DNA from: Arcicella rosea
GTDB taxonomy: Bacteria; Bacteroidota; Bacteroidia; Cytophagales; Spirosomataceae
Reading direction: 5' to 3'
DNA length: 64,000 bases
Assembly: GCF_014204325.1 (NCBI RefSeq)
Contig: NZ_JACHKT010000005.1
Span: 124,001-188,000, forward strand
The notes beneath the pieces are model-generated. The model did not search any database and had not been told where the DNA came from. It saw only the letters and a list, made by a program, of their open reading frames with translations. Below, one piece after another: positions 27,921 to 36,170 of this stretch (positions within the stretch are counted from its first letter, which is position 1; each line of letters begins with the position of its first letter). A program made the translations under genes and the position numbers.

Positions 27921-29312
27921 ATGATGAAAGACTACTTTGGAAGAGAACATTATTATTTACGATTACTCACTGATATTTTAGTGTTGTCACTTTCTTTTTA
28001 CTTGACTTCAGTAGTTAGTAATCGTAATAATTTTGTTCATGATAGAGAGGTTTTTGTGCTTTTAGTAATAGTTTGGTACTTTTCTAGTAAAATTATTCAT
28101 GTATATGATGATTTTAGAACGCTTAAGTTTATAGATGAATTTCTACTATTAGTACCAGTAATTGCTATCCAAGCATTAGTGCTTATCCTCTTTTTGTTTT
28201 TTCTTAATGATAGAGACAATGCCCGTACGTTTGTTGGTGAATATTGCGGAATGCTTTTTTTGTTTTTGGCAATCAAAAAATATTTATTAAAAAGGTTTTT
28301 CCAATTTCTCAGAAAGAAAGGTAGAAATACTAGAAATTTGCTAATTGTTGGTAGTTCAGAAATGGGGATTTCGTTTTTTGATTTTGTAAAGAACAATACG
28401 CAATTTGGCTATAATCCTGTAGGTTTTATTGATGAAACAAAGTCTGTTTACCTCAATGGTTTGTATAAAGGTAATTTTGAGGAGGTTGATAAAATTATTG
28501 TTGAGAATGGTATTGATGAAATTGTAGTTGCGATGCCGCAGTTCAATAAACAACAATTAGATAAGATTATAGCCGCTGGAGAACGAAATGCCATTAGAAC
28601 TAGAATCATTCCTGATTACTTTAGGTTTAGCTCAAATAAATTTAAAATGGGGATGTTTGGTAATTTCCCGATGATTACGGTAAGAGATGAGCCTTTGAAT
28701 CAATTGCATTGGAGACTTATTAAAAGAACGATTGATTTAGGTTTTAGCTTAGTGCTTTCTATATTTATTTTTTCGTGGCTTTTTCCAATAATTGCTATAT
28801 TGATTAGACTTGAATCAAAAGGAAGTATTTTCTTTATTCAGGAAAGATGGGGAAGAAATAGAGAAATCATTCGTTGTTTGAAGTTTAGGACTATGTATAG
28901 CGAGAGTAAAGTAATAGTTGATGGTAAATTTCAACAAACTACTGAAAATGACCCAAGGATTACTAAAATTGGTAGATTTTTGAGAAAAACTAATTTAGAT
29001 GAACTTCCTCAGTTTTTAAATGTAATAGGTGGTTCAATGTCTGTTGTTGGGCCTAGACCACACGCTGTACAACATAATATCGAAAGTCAGGCATTGATTA
29101 ATAACTACGCATTACGTAACTGGGTAAAACCTGGAGTAACTGGCTGGGCGCAAGTCAATGGTTTGAGAGGGGAAACAAAAGATTTCAGTTTGATGAGAAA
29201 AAGAGTTGTATTTGATATTTGGTACATCGAAAACTGGACGCCTTGGCTTGACTTTAAAATTGTGATAATGACAGTTTATAATATGTTTAGAGGAGAAGAT
29301 ATGGCATATTAA
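27921..29312 (+). CDS. Undecaprenyl-phosphate sugar phosphotransferase (WcaJ type), copy 2
   Basis: 463 aa, same length and domain order as the upstream copy: four N-terminal helices, Rossmann-like domain (LLIVGSSEMGISFF), fifth helix (FSLVLSIFIFSWLFP), catalytic domain with LKFRTM, NLDELPQFLNVIGGSMSVVGPRPH and GVTGWAQVNGLRGET. Blocks such as RxRGRNxRN, PxHWRLxKR and the C-terminus MTVYN...GE.MAY are shared by the two. The divergence is clearly too large for a recent duplication. It has its own promoter and terminator, so the two may start different glycans or respond to different signals. Confidence 0.92.
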   Translation: MMKDYFGREHYYLRLLTDILVLSLSFYLTSVVSNRNNFVHDREVFVLLVIVWYFSSKIIHVYDDFRTLKFIDEFLLLVPVIAIQALVLILFLFFLNDRDNARTFVGEYCGMLFLFLAIKKYLLKRFFQFLRKKGRNTRNLLIVGSSEMGISFFDFVKNNTQFGYNPVGFIDETKSVYLNGLYKGNFEEVDKIIVENGIDEIVVAMPQFNKQQLDKIIAAGERNAIRTRIIPDYFRFSSNKFKMGMFGNFPMITVRDEPLNQLHWRLIKRTIDLGFSLVLSIFIFSWLFPIIAILIRLESKGSIFFIQERWGRNREIIRCLKFRTMYSESKVIVDGKFQQTTENDPRITKIGRFLRKTNLDELPQFLNVIGGSMSVVGPRPHAVQHNIESQALINNYALRNWVKPGVTGWAQVNGLRGETKDFSLMRKRVVFDIWYIENWTPWLDFKIVIMTVYNMFRGEDMAY

Positions 29313-29315
29313 TAT

Positions 29316-29350
29316 AAAAGGCTTGAGAACTAAACTCTCAAGCCTTTTTT
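29316..29350. terminator. Bidirectional terminator between convergent genes
   Basis: AAAAGGCTTGAGA (29316-29328) pairs perfectly with TCTCAAGCCTTTT (29336-29348) around a 7-nt loop, with T-runs on both strands. It serves both the + strand transferase and the - strand phosphatase ending at 29355. Confidence 0.92.
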
Positions 29351-29354
29351 TATT

Positions 29355-30095
29355 TTATACTTTTTGATTCAAATGCTTCAATTTTGATATTTTACTGAGA
29401 ATACTTTTGGATTGTAATACTTTGTTTAATATTCGCAAATCTTCTGGTCTGTGTAAATCTGTTCCAAAAAAATCATAAACATTCATATCCAGTAATTTAT
29501 TGGCTACTTCATTGGCTTTGCCTCCATATTGATTTACTAAAGACATTAAGTTTAATTGTAAATGACAGCCCAATGCCTTTAATTCTTCAAATTTACTAAG
29601 GTTCTCACTCAAGTATAAGTACCTTTCAGGATGTGCAATGATTGGGCGATACCCTTTTGTACGTAAATTGAAAATGGTCGTTTCTAAATTGATGGGTGCT
29701 GCCACAAAGGAAAATTCTACTAGAATATATTTATCTCCGAAGGTTAATAAATTATCGCTTTCTAATAATTCTGTAAATTGCTCATCTATTTTATATTCTG
29801 CTGCTACATCAATATCAATGTCAATATTTGCCTCTACGAGTGCTTCTTTCAAGGTTTTTAATCCTTCTTGAATGATTTTAGGCGTATTTGGATATACTTC
29901 AGCCATGATATGTGGCGTAGTAATAATTTTGGAGAAGCCTAATTCCTTTAATTTTTGAATACAAATAATTGAGTTCTCAATATTTGTACAGCCATCATCA
30001 ATTCCCGGAATGAGATGGGAATGAATATCCGTACCAATAAATGAAAAATCTGTGACTTTAGGATTATCTGATGATTTTTTAAAAAATGAAAACAT
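29355..30095 (-). CDS. CpsB/YwqE-type PHP-domain protein-tyrosine phosphatase
   Basis: 246 aa. PHP metal-binding motifs are DIHSHLIPGIDDG (residues 23-35), TTPHIMAEVYPN, AHPERYLYL and GTDLHRPED, all in the expected order. The family consists of Mn-dependent phosphatases that dephosphorylate the tyrosine cluster of BY-kinases and so control EPS length and export. Here it should counteract the Wzc-type kinase at 1024-3417, about 26 kb away at the other end of the locus. The start ATG is followed by a basic segment (MFSFFKKSS) with no signal peptide, in keeping with a cytoplasmic site. Confidence 0.9.
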   Translation of the reverse strand: MFSFFKKSSDNPKVTDFSFIGTDIHSHLIPGIDDGCTNIENSIICIQKLKELGFSKIITTPHIMAEVYPNTPKIIQEGLKTLKEALVEANIDIDIDVAAEYKIDEQFTELLESDNLLTFGDKYILVEFSFVAAPINLETTIFNLRTKGYRPIIAHPERYLYLSENLSKFEELKALGCHLQLNLMSLVNQYGGKANEVANKLLDMNVYDFFGTDLHRPEDLRILNKVLQSKSILSKISKLKHLNQKV

Positions 30096-30411
30096 ATCTT
30101 TAATTTAAGCTAAGAGCTTGTAGCTTTGAGCCGTGAGCTTTTTTTTGACCTATTGGTTTTATGCTTTGACCTATTATTCGTGAGCTAATTTCTTGTTTTT
30201 TGTACAAAAAATCTGCTAAATAGATTCAAGCTGAAAGAATCATGCTAAAATACCATAAATCTTTGATAATAACGTGAATGGTATATGTTTGTAAATGTTT
30301 TTTCTTTGTATTGTCAAATTAATATAAAAATTGAAGAGTAGTTTATGGTTTTTTCTTCTTGTTAGTAGCAATTAGGCATGTATTAATCTTAAACTATTAA
30401 AATATTTATTT
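30096..30411. other. Divergent 316 bp spacer with paired direct repeats
   Basis: Contains two copies of TTTGACCTATT (30144-30154 and 30165-30175, 21 bp apart, two helical turns) and two copies of CGTGAGCT (30132-30139 and 30179-30186). AGCT-rich words (TAAGCTAAGAGCTTGTAGCTTTGAG) precede them near the phosphatase start. The right half holds the promoter of the permease gene. No coding potential seen. Confidence 0.7.
30250..30291 (+). promoter_or_regulatory. Promoter of the FucP-type permease with overlapping operator-like inverted repeat
   Basis: TTTG at 30262-30265 and TATGTTTG at 30284-30291, 18 nt apart, match the phylum's -33/-7 consensus. A perfect 7-bp inverted repeat, ATACCAT (30250-30256) and ATGGTAT (30278-30284), brackets the -33 box and touches the -7 box, a natural place for a repressor. 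The binding protein is unknown; the LacI-family regulator nearby is one candidate. Confidence 0.6.
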
Positions 30412-31647
30412 ATGAAAAACAGATATTTAGTACCTTTTATTTTATTGACTACCTTGTTTTTCCTTTGGGGATTTGCACATAATTTGAATCCAATTCTAAT
30501 TCCACATCTTAAAAAAGCTTGTCAGTTATCAGATTTCCAATCTTCATTAATTGATGGCTCTTTTTTTATTGCTTATTTTATCATGGCTATTCCAGCAGGT
30601 ATGGTAATGAAACGATATGGTTATAAAACTGGTATCATTGCGGGCTTACTTTTATTTGCTATCGGTGCATTCTTGTTTATTCCTGCTGCTAATACAAGAG
30701 TTTTTGGACTCTTCTTGACAGCTTTATTCGTAATTGCTAGTGGGTTGACATTTTTAGAAACAGCGGCAAATCCTTACATGACTGTGCTTGGTGAACCAGA
30801 AGGGGCAGCTCAAAGGTTGAACCTTGCTCAATCTTTCAACGGTTTAGCAGCTACGATTGCTCCGTTATTGGGGGGACTTTTTATTTTATCTGGTAATACT
30901 TTAACGAGTGCTGAGACAGCTTCGATGTCAACAGAACAAATGAGTGCATTTTTAGATGGCGAGGCAGCAACGGTGAAATTACCTTATTTAATCATTGGGA
31001 TTATCGTATTATTGGTTGCTGTTTTATTGTACAAGAGCAAATTGCCTGAAATTACTGAAGCTGGTCATGATATTGAATTGCCGTCAGGAAGCCAGTCGAT
31101 TATGCGTCATAAGCATTTAATTTGGGGAATTGCAGCACAATTTTTTTATGTAGGAGCACAAGTATGTGTCTCTAGCTTCTTTATTCGCTATTTAGGGAAA
31201 ACGGCTGGTATTGATGAAAAAACAGCAGCAAATTATTTATCGGCTGCGCTATTATGTTTTATGGTTGGACGATTCATAGGGACTTTCTTAATGAAATATA
31301 TTAGCCCTAATGTACTTCTAGCCATATACGCTTTAGTCAATATTGTTTTATTGACTGTAGTAGTGATTTATGGAGGAATGATTTCTGTATATGCTTTGAT
31401 TGGTGTAGAGTTCTTCATGTCAATCATGTTTCCAACTATTTTCTCGTTGAGTATTCAATCGTTGGGGAAAGAAACAAAAATTGGCTCATCATTAGTAATT
31501 ATGTCAATCGTTGGTGGTGCGATATTTCCACTTATCATGGGTAGAATGTCAGATTTGATGAGTATTCAAGTAGCTTATTCAGTTCCATTACTCTGCTTCT
31601 TTGTGGTTTTTTACTTCGGTTGGAAAGGCTCAAAAGTAAAAGTTTAA
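30412..31647 (+). CDS. FucP-family sugar:proton symporter
   Basis: 411 aa, 12 hydrophobic helices, MFS fold. It matches the L-fucose permease subfamily: FFLWGFAHNLNPILIPHLKK, AGMVMKRYGYKTGI, GLTFLETAANPYMTVLG and AQRLNLAQSFNGLA. In this phylum the subfamily serves fucose, glucose, galactose and other hexoses or their acids. In this cluster a pectin-derived sugar or uronate is likely, but not proven. It precedes a zinc alcohol dehydrogenase by 194 bp. Confidence 0.87.
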   Translation: MKNRYLVPFILLTTLFFLWGFAHNLNPILIPHLKKACQLSDFQSSLIDGSFFIAYFIMAIPAGMVMKRYGYKTGIIAGLLLFAIGAFLFIPAANTRVFGLFLTALFVIASGLTFLETAANPYMTVLGEPEGAAQRLNLAQSFNGLAATIAPLLGGLFILSGNTLTSAETASMSTEQMSAFLDGEAATVKLPYLIIGIIVLLVAVLLYKSKLPEITEAGHDIELPSGSQSIMRHKHLIWGIAAQFFYVGAQVCVSSFFIRYLGKTAGIDEKTAANYLSAALLCFMVGRFIGTFLMKYISPNVLLAIYALVNIVLLTVVVIYGGMISVYALIGVEFFMSIMFPTIFSLSIQSLGKETKIGSSLVIMSIVGGAIFPLIMGRMSDLMSIQVAYSVPLLCFFVVFYFGWKGSKVKV

Positions 31648-31743
31648 ACCAAAATGATTTATAGATAAAATTCAAATTAGTAAGAAAATTAAGGAAATCC
31701 TTATGGGTTTAATCAGATAGTTATTTGTAATTTTTAGTTAAAA

Positions 31744-31773
31744 TCAACTGCGAACGAATGAGTTCGTAGTTGA
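31744..31773 (+). other. 12-bp stem hairpin between permease and dehydrogenase genes
   Basis: TCAACTGCGAAC (31744-31755) pairs with GTTCGTAGTTGA (31762-31773) with a single G-U pair and a 6-nt loop. There is no T-run after it, so it is not a standard terminator. It may be an operator or a processing site between the two genes. Confidence 0.6.
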
Positions 31774-31841
31774 GAAACTAATGTCCTTGCAAATGATTCA
31801 GGTATAGTTTTTAATCAAGCATAATTAAATATATTAAATCA

Positions 31842-32867
31842 GTGAAAACAATAATTCTAAATCAACCCGGTGAATTTCAGCTAATCTCAAGAGAATTTGA
31901 TGATAATCTTTTAGACAATGAAGCACTTATCAAAATTCATAAAATTGGTATTTGTGGAACGGATTATCATGCTTATCGAGGGAAACAACCATTTTTTTCG
32001 TATCCAAGAGTACTAGGTCATGAATTAGGTGCAGAAGTTATTGCTTTAGGAAGAGCTGTTGACACAAATGAATTAAGTATTGGAGATAAAGTATCTGTAG
32101 AACCTTATCTAAACTGTGGAAAATGTCAGGCTTGTTTGAATAGTAAACAAAACTGTTGTGAAAACATCAAAGTAATGGGTGTGCATACTGATGGCGGAAT
32201 GACTGAGTACGTGAAAATTCCTGCTCATAAATTACACCGTTCAAAAGTTTTGGGATATGAACAATTGGCTTTAGTAGAAACTTTGGGTATTGGTGCTCAT
32301 GCAGTACAAAGAGCAAGTGTTAGTCAAAATGATATTGTGTTGGTGATTGGTGCTGGGCCGATTGGTTTATCAGTTATTCAATTTGTAAAATTGCATGGTG
32401 CTAAAATTGTGGTGATGGATTTTAATGTACAAAGACTCGATTTTGCGAAGCAATTATTTGATACAGATGTTTCCGTTTTGGCAAAAGAAGGTTTCACTGC
32501 TGATGATTTAAAAGCGACTTTAAATGGAGTATTACCAACGGTGGTTTTTGATGCTACGGGTAATCCACAGTCGATGATGAAAGCATTTTCATATTTAGCT
32601 TTTGGTGGAAAATTAGTTTTCGTTGGTTTATTCCAAGGAGATGTTACTTTCTTTGATCCAGATTTTCATCGAAAGGAAATGACACTTTTTGCTAGTAGAA
32701 ATTCACTTCCTGCTGATTTTAAAATGATTATCAAAAATATGGAAGAAGGGAAGATTCAAACGCAGGCTTGGCTTACGCATGAAGCAGCGTTTGAGGAGTT
32801 GCCTGATGTTTTTGAATCATGGCTTGATCCAAGCTCAAGAGTGATTAAGGCGATGGTGACGGTTTAG
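31842..32867 (+). CDS. Zinc-dependent alcohol dehydrogenase (sugar-acid/polyol type)
   Basis: 341 aa medium-chain dehydrogenase starting at a GTG. Catalytic zinc ligands are in CGTDYHAY and GHELGAEV; the structural zinc loop has four cysteines in CGKCQACLNSKQNCC. The Rossmann motif is VIGAGPIGLSVIQF. Relatives oxidise L-threonine, sorbitol, L-galactonate, L-gulonate or L-fuconate-type substrates. Beside a FucP permease in a uronate locus, an aldonate or uronate-derived polyol is the best guess. The stop codon TAG overlaps the first unit of a 23-copy 7-mer array. Confidence 0.85.
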   Translation: MKTIILNQPGEFQLISREFDDNLLDNEALIKIHKIGICGTDYHAYRGKQPFFSYPRVLGHELGAEVIALGRAVDTNELSIGDKVSVEPYLNCGKCQACLNSKQNCCENIKVMGVHTDGGMTEYVKIPAHKLHRSKVLGYEQLALVETLGIGAHAVQRASVSQNDIVLVIGAGPIGLSVIQFVKLHGAKIVVMDFNVQRLDFAKQLFDTDVSVLAKEGFTADDLKATLNGVLPTVVFDATGNPQSMMKAFSYLAFGGKLVFVGLFQGDVTFFDPDFHRKEMTLFASRNSLPADFKMIIKNMEEGKIQTQAWLTHEAAFEELPDVFESWLDPSSRVIKAMVTV

Positions 32868-33027
32868 GATTTCGGATTTCGGATTTCGGATTTAGGATTT
32901 AGGATTTCGGATTTAGGATTTCGGATTTAGGATTTCGGATTTCGGATTTCGGATTTCGGATTTCGGATTTCGGATTTCGGATTTCGGATTTCGGATTTCG
33001 GATTTCGGATTTCGGATTTCGGATTTC
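32867..33027. repeat. 23 perfect tandem copies of a 7-mer, GGATTT(C/A)
   Basis: 161 bp made of exactly 23 heptamers: nineteen GGATTTC and four GGATTTA (32888, 32895, 32909 and 32923 starts), with no indel. The array begins at the last base of the dehydrogenase stop codon and lies in the convergent gap before the LacI-family gene. A looser tail with related words (GATGACTGATGTCCGATGTCCG) follows at 33104-33127. There are no spacers as in CRISPR and no long inverted repeat. Confidence 0.97.
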
Positions 33028-33139
33028 TAAATTAAAAGAGAGCAAGTTATTGTTAAAATTTCTATTCTTATAATTTGTGTAAGCCTTTAGTTGCTTATAG
33101 AACCGATGACTGATGTCCGATGTCCGAAAGCTAAAAAAT

Positions 33140-34186
33140 CTACCCAACCACCGAAGACTCTCGAATAATCAATTCTGTATAAAGTTTGAACGTTTGATAA
33201 GTTGGTGGAATACTTGAACTTTTTCGCTCAATTAAATCTAACAATAATTCAGCGGAACGTTGACCCATCTGCAAAGATGGTTGAACGACGGTCGTCAAGG
33301 CTGGTTCTAACATAGAGGCAGCCTTGAGATTTGTAAAGCCAACAATTGAAATTTGTTCAGGAATAGTAATTTTTTTCGCCTTCAAAGTCGCTAAACAACC
33401 TAAAGCCAGTCTATCGCTTACCGTTAAAATCCCGTCTGGAGGTTGAGTTTCGGACAATAGTTCATCAATGATTAATTCCATATTTTCCGAAGAATAATTA
33501 GAGTATTTAATCATGGTTTCATCAACTGGAATTTCATATTTGTTGAGGGCAGCAATGTAACCTTTTACTCTTTCTTTGGTAATCGATAAATAAGGCGAAG
33601 CTGTAATGTGTGCAATTCTTCTTCTTCCTTCACGAATAAGGTGTTCGGTAGCAGTAAATGCTCCTTCAAAATTGTCTGAGATTACTTTATGGGTATTAAT
33701 TTCATCTGAAACTCTATCAAACAAAACAATGGGCATTCCCTTTTCATGAAGCTCTTTAAGCTGAGAAACATCGTTCGTTTCGCCAGCCAAAGAAATCAAC
33801 AAGCCATCCACTCTTCTTGAAGCAATGTGTTTTAGATTGATACTTTCTCTTTCAAATGATTCATGACTTTGAAAAATTACAACATGATAACCACGATTGT
33901 ATGAAATTGCTTCGATTCCATTAATTACTTGAGAGAAAAAGGGGTTGTCAATTTCAGGAACAATTACTCCGATAGACCTACTTTTATTTTCTTTTAAGCT
34001 CAGTGCAATAGGGTTGGGGCGGTAGTTGTATTTTTCGGCATATTCAATCACCAGTTTTTTGGTGTCAGGATTTATTTCATAACTTCCACGCAAAGCCCTT
34101 GACACTGTAGAAGTGGATAAGTTTAATGCTTTAGCAATATCTTTGATGGTAATCAGTTCCAATGTTTTGTTCTTTGATTTGTACAA
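33140..34186 (-). CDS. LacI/GalR-family transcriptional regulator
   Basis: 348 aa. An N-terminal helix-turn-helix (TIKDIAKALNLSTSTVSRAL, about 13-32) and hinge helix (NPIALSL) are followed by a periplasmic-binding-protein-like effector domain (SIGVIVPEIDNPFFSQVING). It is divergent from kduD across a 250 bp gap containing paired AACGTT palindromes, and is the only DNA-binding regulator visible in the pectin locus. It probably controls kduD-kduI and perhaps the whole set, with a sugar acid such as KDG or galacturonate as ligand (inference). Confidence 0.92.
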   Translation of the reverse strand: MYKSKNKTLELITIKDIAKALNLSTSTVSRALRGSYEINPDTKKLVIEYAEKYNYRPNPIALSLKENKSRSIGVIVPEIDNPFFSQVINGIEAISYNRGYHVVIFQSHESFERESINLKHIASRRVDGLLISLAGETNDVSQLKELHEKGMPIVLFDRVSDEINTHKVISDNFEGAFTATEHLIREGRRRIAHITASPYLSITKERVKGYIAALNKYEIPVDETMIKYSNYSSENMELIIDELLSETQPPDGILTVSDRLALGCLATLKAKKITIPEQISIVGFTNLKAASMLEPALTTVVQPSLQMGQRSAELLLDLIERKSSSIPPTYQTFKLYTELIIRESSVVG

Positions 34187-34288
34187 TTACAAAAGTATGA
34201 GTTTTTTGTGGCTTAAAAATAGTTAAAAGTATGATATTCTGCCAAAAATCTCAAATTGTATTAAATAAGTATAAAAAAGTTTGTTCTT

Positions 34289-34309
34289 GAGAACGTTCCC
34301 GATAACGTT
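34289..34309 (+). promoter_or_regulatory. Paired AACGTT operator-like palindromes upstream of kduD
   Basis: Two AACGTT cores at 34292-34297 and 34304-34309, 12 bp apart; the first lies inside the larger palindrome GAGAACGTTCCC. CG-centred palindromes of this kind are typical LacI-family operators, and the divergent neighbour encodes such a protein. They sit about 26 bp upstream of the kduD -33 box. Confidence 0.6.
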
Positions 34310-34334
34310 TGCATAAAAATATTCAAATATTTAC

Positions 34335-34365
34335 TTGAACGCTGTATTTATTAAGCATAGGTTTG
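34335..34365 (+). promoter_or_regulatory. Probable kduD promoter
   Basis: TTG (34335-34337) and TAGGTTTG (34358-34365), 20 nt apart, fit the TTTG/TAnnTTTG consensus with one mismatch in the -33 box (CTTG). It lies 71 bp before the kduD ATG. Confidence 0.55.
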
Positions 34366-34436
34366 TTCAGGGTTTGGTAGTGCTAATTTTATGTCAAATC
34401 TTTTAAATCTTGGAATAATTAAAAAAAATAGAACTT

Positions 34437-35207
34437 ATGAGTTTATCATCATTATTTAGTTTAGAAGGGAAAGTGGCTTTGGTTACTGGTTGTGACAGAG
34501 GTATCGGAATGGGAATGGCATTGGCTTTAGCGGAGGCAGGAGCAGACATCATCTGTGCAGCCCTTACCCTTGAACCAGAAAATAGTGAAATTGAAAAAGG
34601 TGTGAGAAGTTTTGGAAGAAATTTCGCTGGTTATAATGTAGATTTAAGCGATAGAGCTACCCTTTATGCTTTTATTAATGAAGTAAAGTCTAAACATCCA
34701 CAAGTTGATATTTTGATTAACAATGCTGGAATGATTTTGAGAAATCCAGCGGCTGAACATTCTGATGAATATTGGGATAAAGTATTATCAATCAATTTGG
34801 ATGCTCAGTTTATTTTGGCTCGTGAATTTGGTCGTGATATGGTAGCTAGAGGTTCAGGTAAAATTATTTTTACGGCTTCTTTATTAAGTTTCCAAGGTGG
34901 TATTAACGTTCCTAGTTATGCAGCTTCAAAAGGTGCGATTAGTAGTGTGGTAAAAGCTTTGGCAAATGAGTGGGCTTCAAAAGGGGTTAATGTAAATGCA
35001 ATTGCTCCAGGTTATATCGCAACAGATAATACTGCCGCTTTAAGAGCAGATCCTGAAAGAAGTAAATCAATTTTAGATCGTATTCCTGCTGGTCGTTGGG
35101 GCGAACCTACAGATTTTATGGGGCCAGTAGTTTTCTTGGCTTCAGAAGCAGGAGCTTATGTGAACGGAACGATTTTAGTAGTAGATGGCGGCTGGATGGG
35201 ACGTTAG
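34437..35207 (+). CDS. kduD: 2-dehydro-3-deoxy-D-gluconate 5-dehydrogenase (KduD-type SDR)
   Basis: 256 aa classical SDR. Cofactor motif TGCDRGIGMGMA, NNAGMI, and catalytic YAASKGA, with the C-terminus VVDGGWMGR typical of KduD. It reduces 2,5-diketo-3-deoxygluconate to 2-keto-3-deoxygluconate (KDG) with NADH, the last step of the unsaturated-uronate branch. It is followed by kduI, which supplies its substrate, 40 bp downstream. A gluconate 5-dehydrogenase is a less likely alternative given this pairing. Confidence 0.9.
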   Translation: MSLSSLFSLEGKVALVTGCDRGIGMGMALALAEAGADIICAALTLEPENSEIEKGVRSFGRNFAGYNVDLSDRATLYAFINEVKSKHPQVDILINNAGMILRNPAAEHSDEYWDKVLSINLDAQFILAREFGRDMVARGSGKIIFTASLLSFQGGINVPSYAASKGAISSVVKALANEWASKGVNVNAIAPGYIATDNTAALRADPERSKSILDRIPAGRWGEPTDFMGPVVFLASEAGAYVNGTILVVDGGWMGR

Positions 35208-35247
35208 TTACCCTTTAAACTTATTATTCAATTTTATATTTAATCCT

Positions 35248-36078
35248 ATGCAAAGTAGATACGAGAGTAGCCCTAAAGAAGTGGCTGGAATGAATACGGA
35301 AAGCTTAAGAGCTAATTTTTTAATCGAAAAATTGTTTGAAGCGAACCAAGTAAGTTTAACTTATACGCATTACGATAGAGTAATTACTGGCGGAATAATG
35401 CCAGTTAGTGAAGCGGTAAGTTTACCAAATTATGATGCTTTGAAAAGTGAATACTTTTTGGAAAGAAGAGAATTAGGTATCATCAATGTTGGTGGCGATG
35501 GCAAAATTACGGCTGATGGTGAAGCATTTTTGATTAATAAATTAGATTGTTTGTATGTAGGAAAAGGCGTTCAGGCTGTTTCATTCGAAAGTATTGATGC
35601 CAATAATCCAGCTCAATATTTTTTGATTTCTTCTCCAGCACATCAAGCATATCCAACACGGTTGATGAAAAAAGAAGAAGCTTCGCCAGTGAATTTGGGA
35701 AGTAATCTTACTTCTAATGAAAGAACCATTTATAAATACATTCATTTAGATGGTATTCGTAGTTGTCAATTAGTAATGGGTTTAACTGTATTGGCAAATG
35801 GTAGTGTTTGGAATACAATGCCAGCACATACGCATGACCGTAGAATGGAAGTGTATTGTTACTTCGATATACCTCAAAACCAAGCAGTATTGCATTTGAT
35901 GGGTCAACCTCAGGAAACTCGTCATTTGTTTGTTTCAAATCATCAAGCGATTATTTCACCGCCTTGGTCGGTTCACTCAGGTTGTGGCACGGCAAATTAC
36001 TCATTTATTTGGGCGATGGCTGGCGAAAATCAATTATTTACTGATATGGACTTTGTGGAGATTCCTTCTTTACGATAA
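35248..36078 (+). CDS. kduI: 5-dehydro-4-deoxy-D-glucuronate isomerase
   Basis: 276 aa from the ATG at 35248, matching the usual family length of about 278. The frame stays open to 35185 inside kduD, but that extension is not family-like. Cupin-type metal ligands are visible in TMPAHTHDRRMEVYCYF and near the C-terminus in PPWSVHSGCG. It converts 5-keto-4-deoxyuronate (DKI) to 2,5-diketo-3-deoxygluconate in the cytoplasm. It forms an operon with kduD. Confidence 0.95.
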   Translation: MQSRYESSPKEVAGMNTESLRANFLIEKLFEANQVSLTYTHYDRVITGGIMPVSEAVSLPNYDALKSEYFLERRELGIINVGGDGKITADGEAFLINKLDCLYVGKGVQAVSFESIDANNPAQYFLISSPAHQAYPTRLMKKEEASPVNLGSNLTSNERTIYKYIHLDGIRSCQLVMGLTVLANGSVWNTMPAHTHDRRMEVYCYFDIPQNQAVLHLMGQPQETRHLFVSNHQAIISPPWSVHSGCGTANYSFIWAMAGENQLFTDMDFVEIPSLR

Positions 36079-36085
36079 TATTTTC

Positions 36086-36125
36086 TTTCTCTCAGTCATA
36101 TATTTATTTATATGATTGAGAGAAA
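36086..36125 (+). other. 17-bp hairpin directly after kduI
   Basis: TTTCTCTCAGTCATATA (36086-36102) pairs with TATATGATTGAGAGAAA (36109-36125) with a single G-U pair and a 6-nt loop, starting 8 bp after the stop codon. No T-run follows, so it may protect the 3' end of the mRNA or act as a weak terminator. Confidence 0.65.
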
Positions 36126-36170
36126 ATAACATGGCATTAAGTCCTGAAAGTTTACTTAAGTAGTCTATGA

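Noticed and set aside
32867-33027. CRISPR array
   Set aside because: Units are 7 bp with no spacers, there is no leader, and no cas gene is in the window.
32899-33147. 82-codon - strand frame across the heptamer array (periodic IRNPKSE peptide)
   Set aside because: The repetitive peptide is just the 7-mer read in three frames. It ends in the lacI-family gene's tail and has no signal of real coding.
36086-36125. Standard rho-independent terminator after kduI
   Set aside because: The hairpin is strong, but no T-run follows on the + strand, so I list it only as a hairpin.
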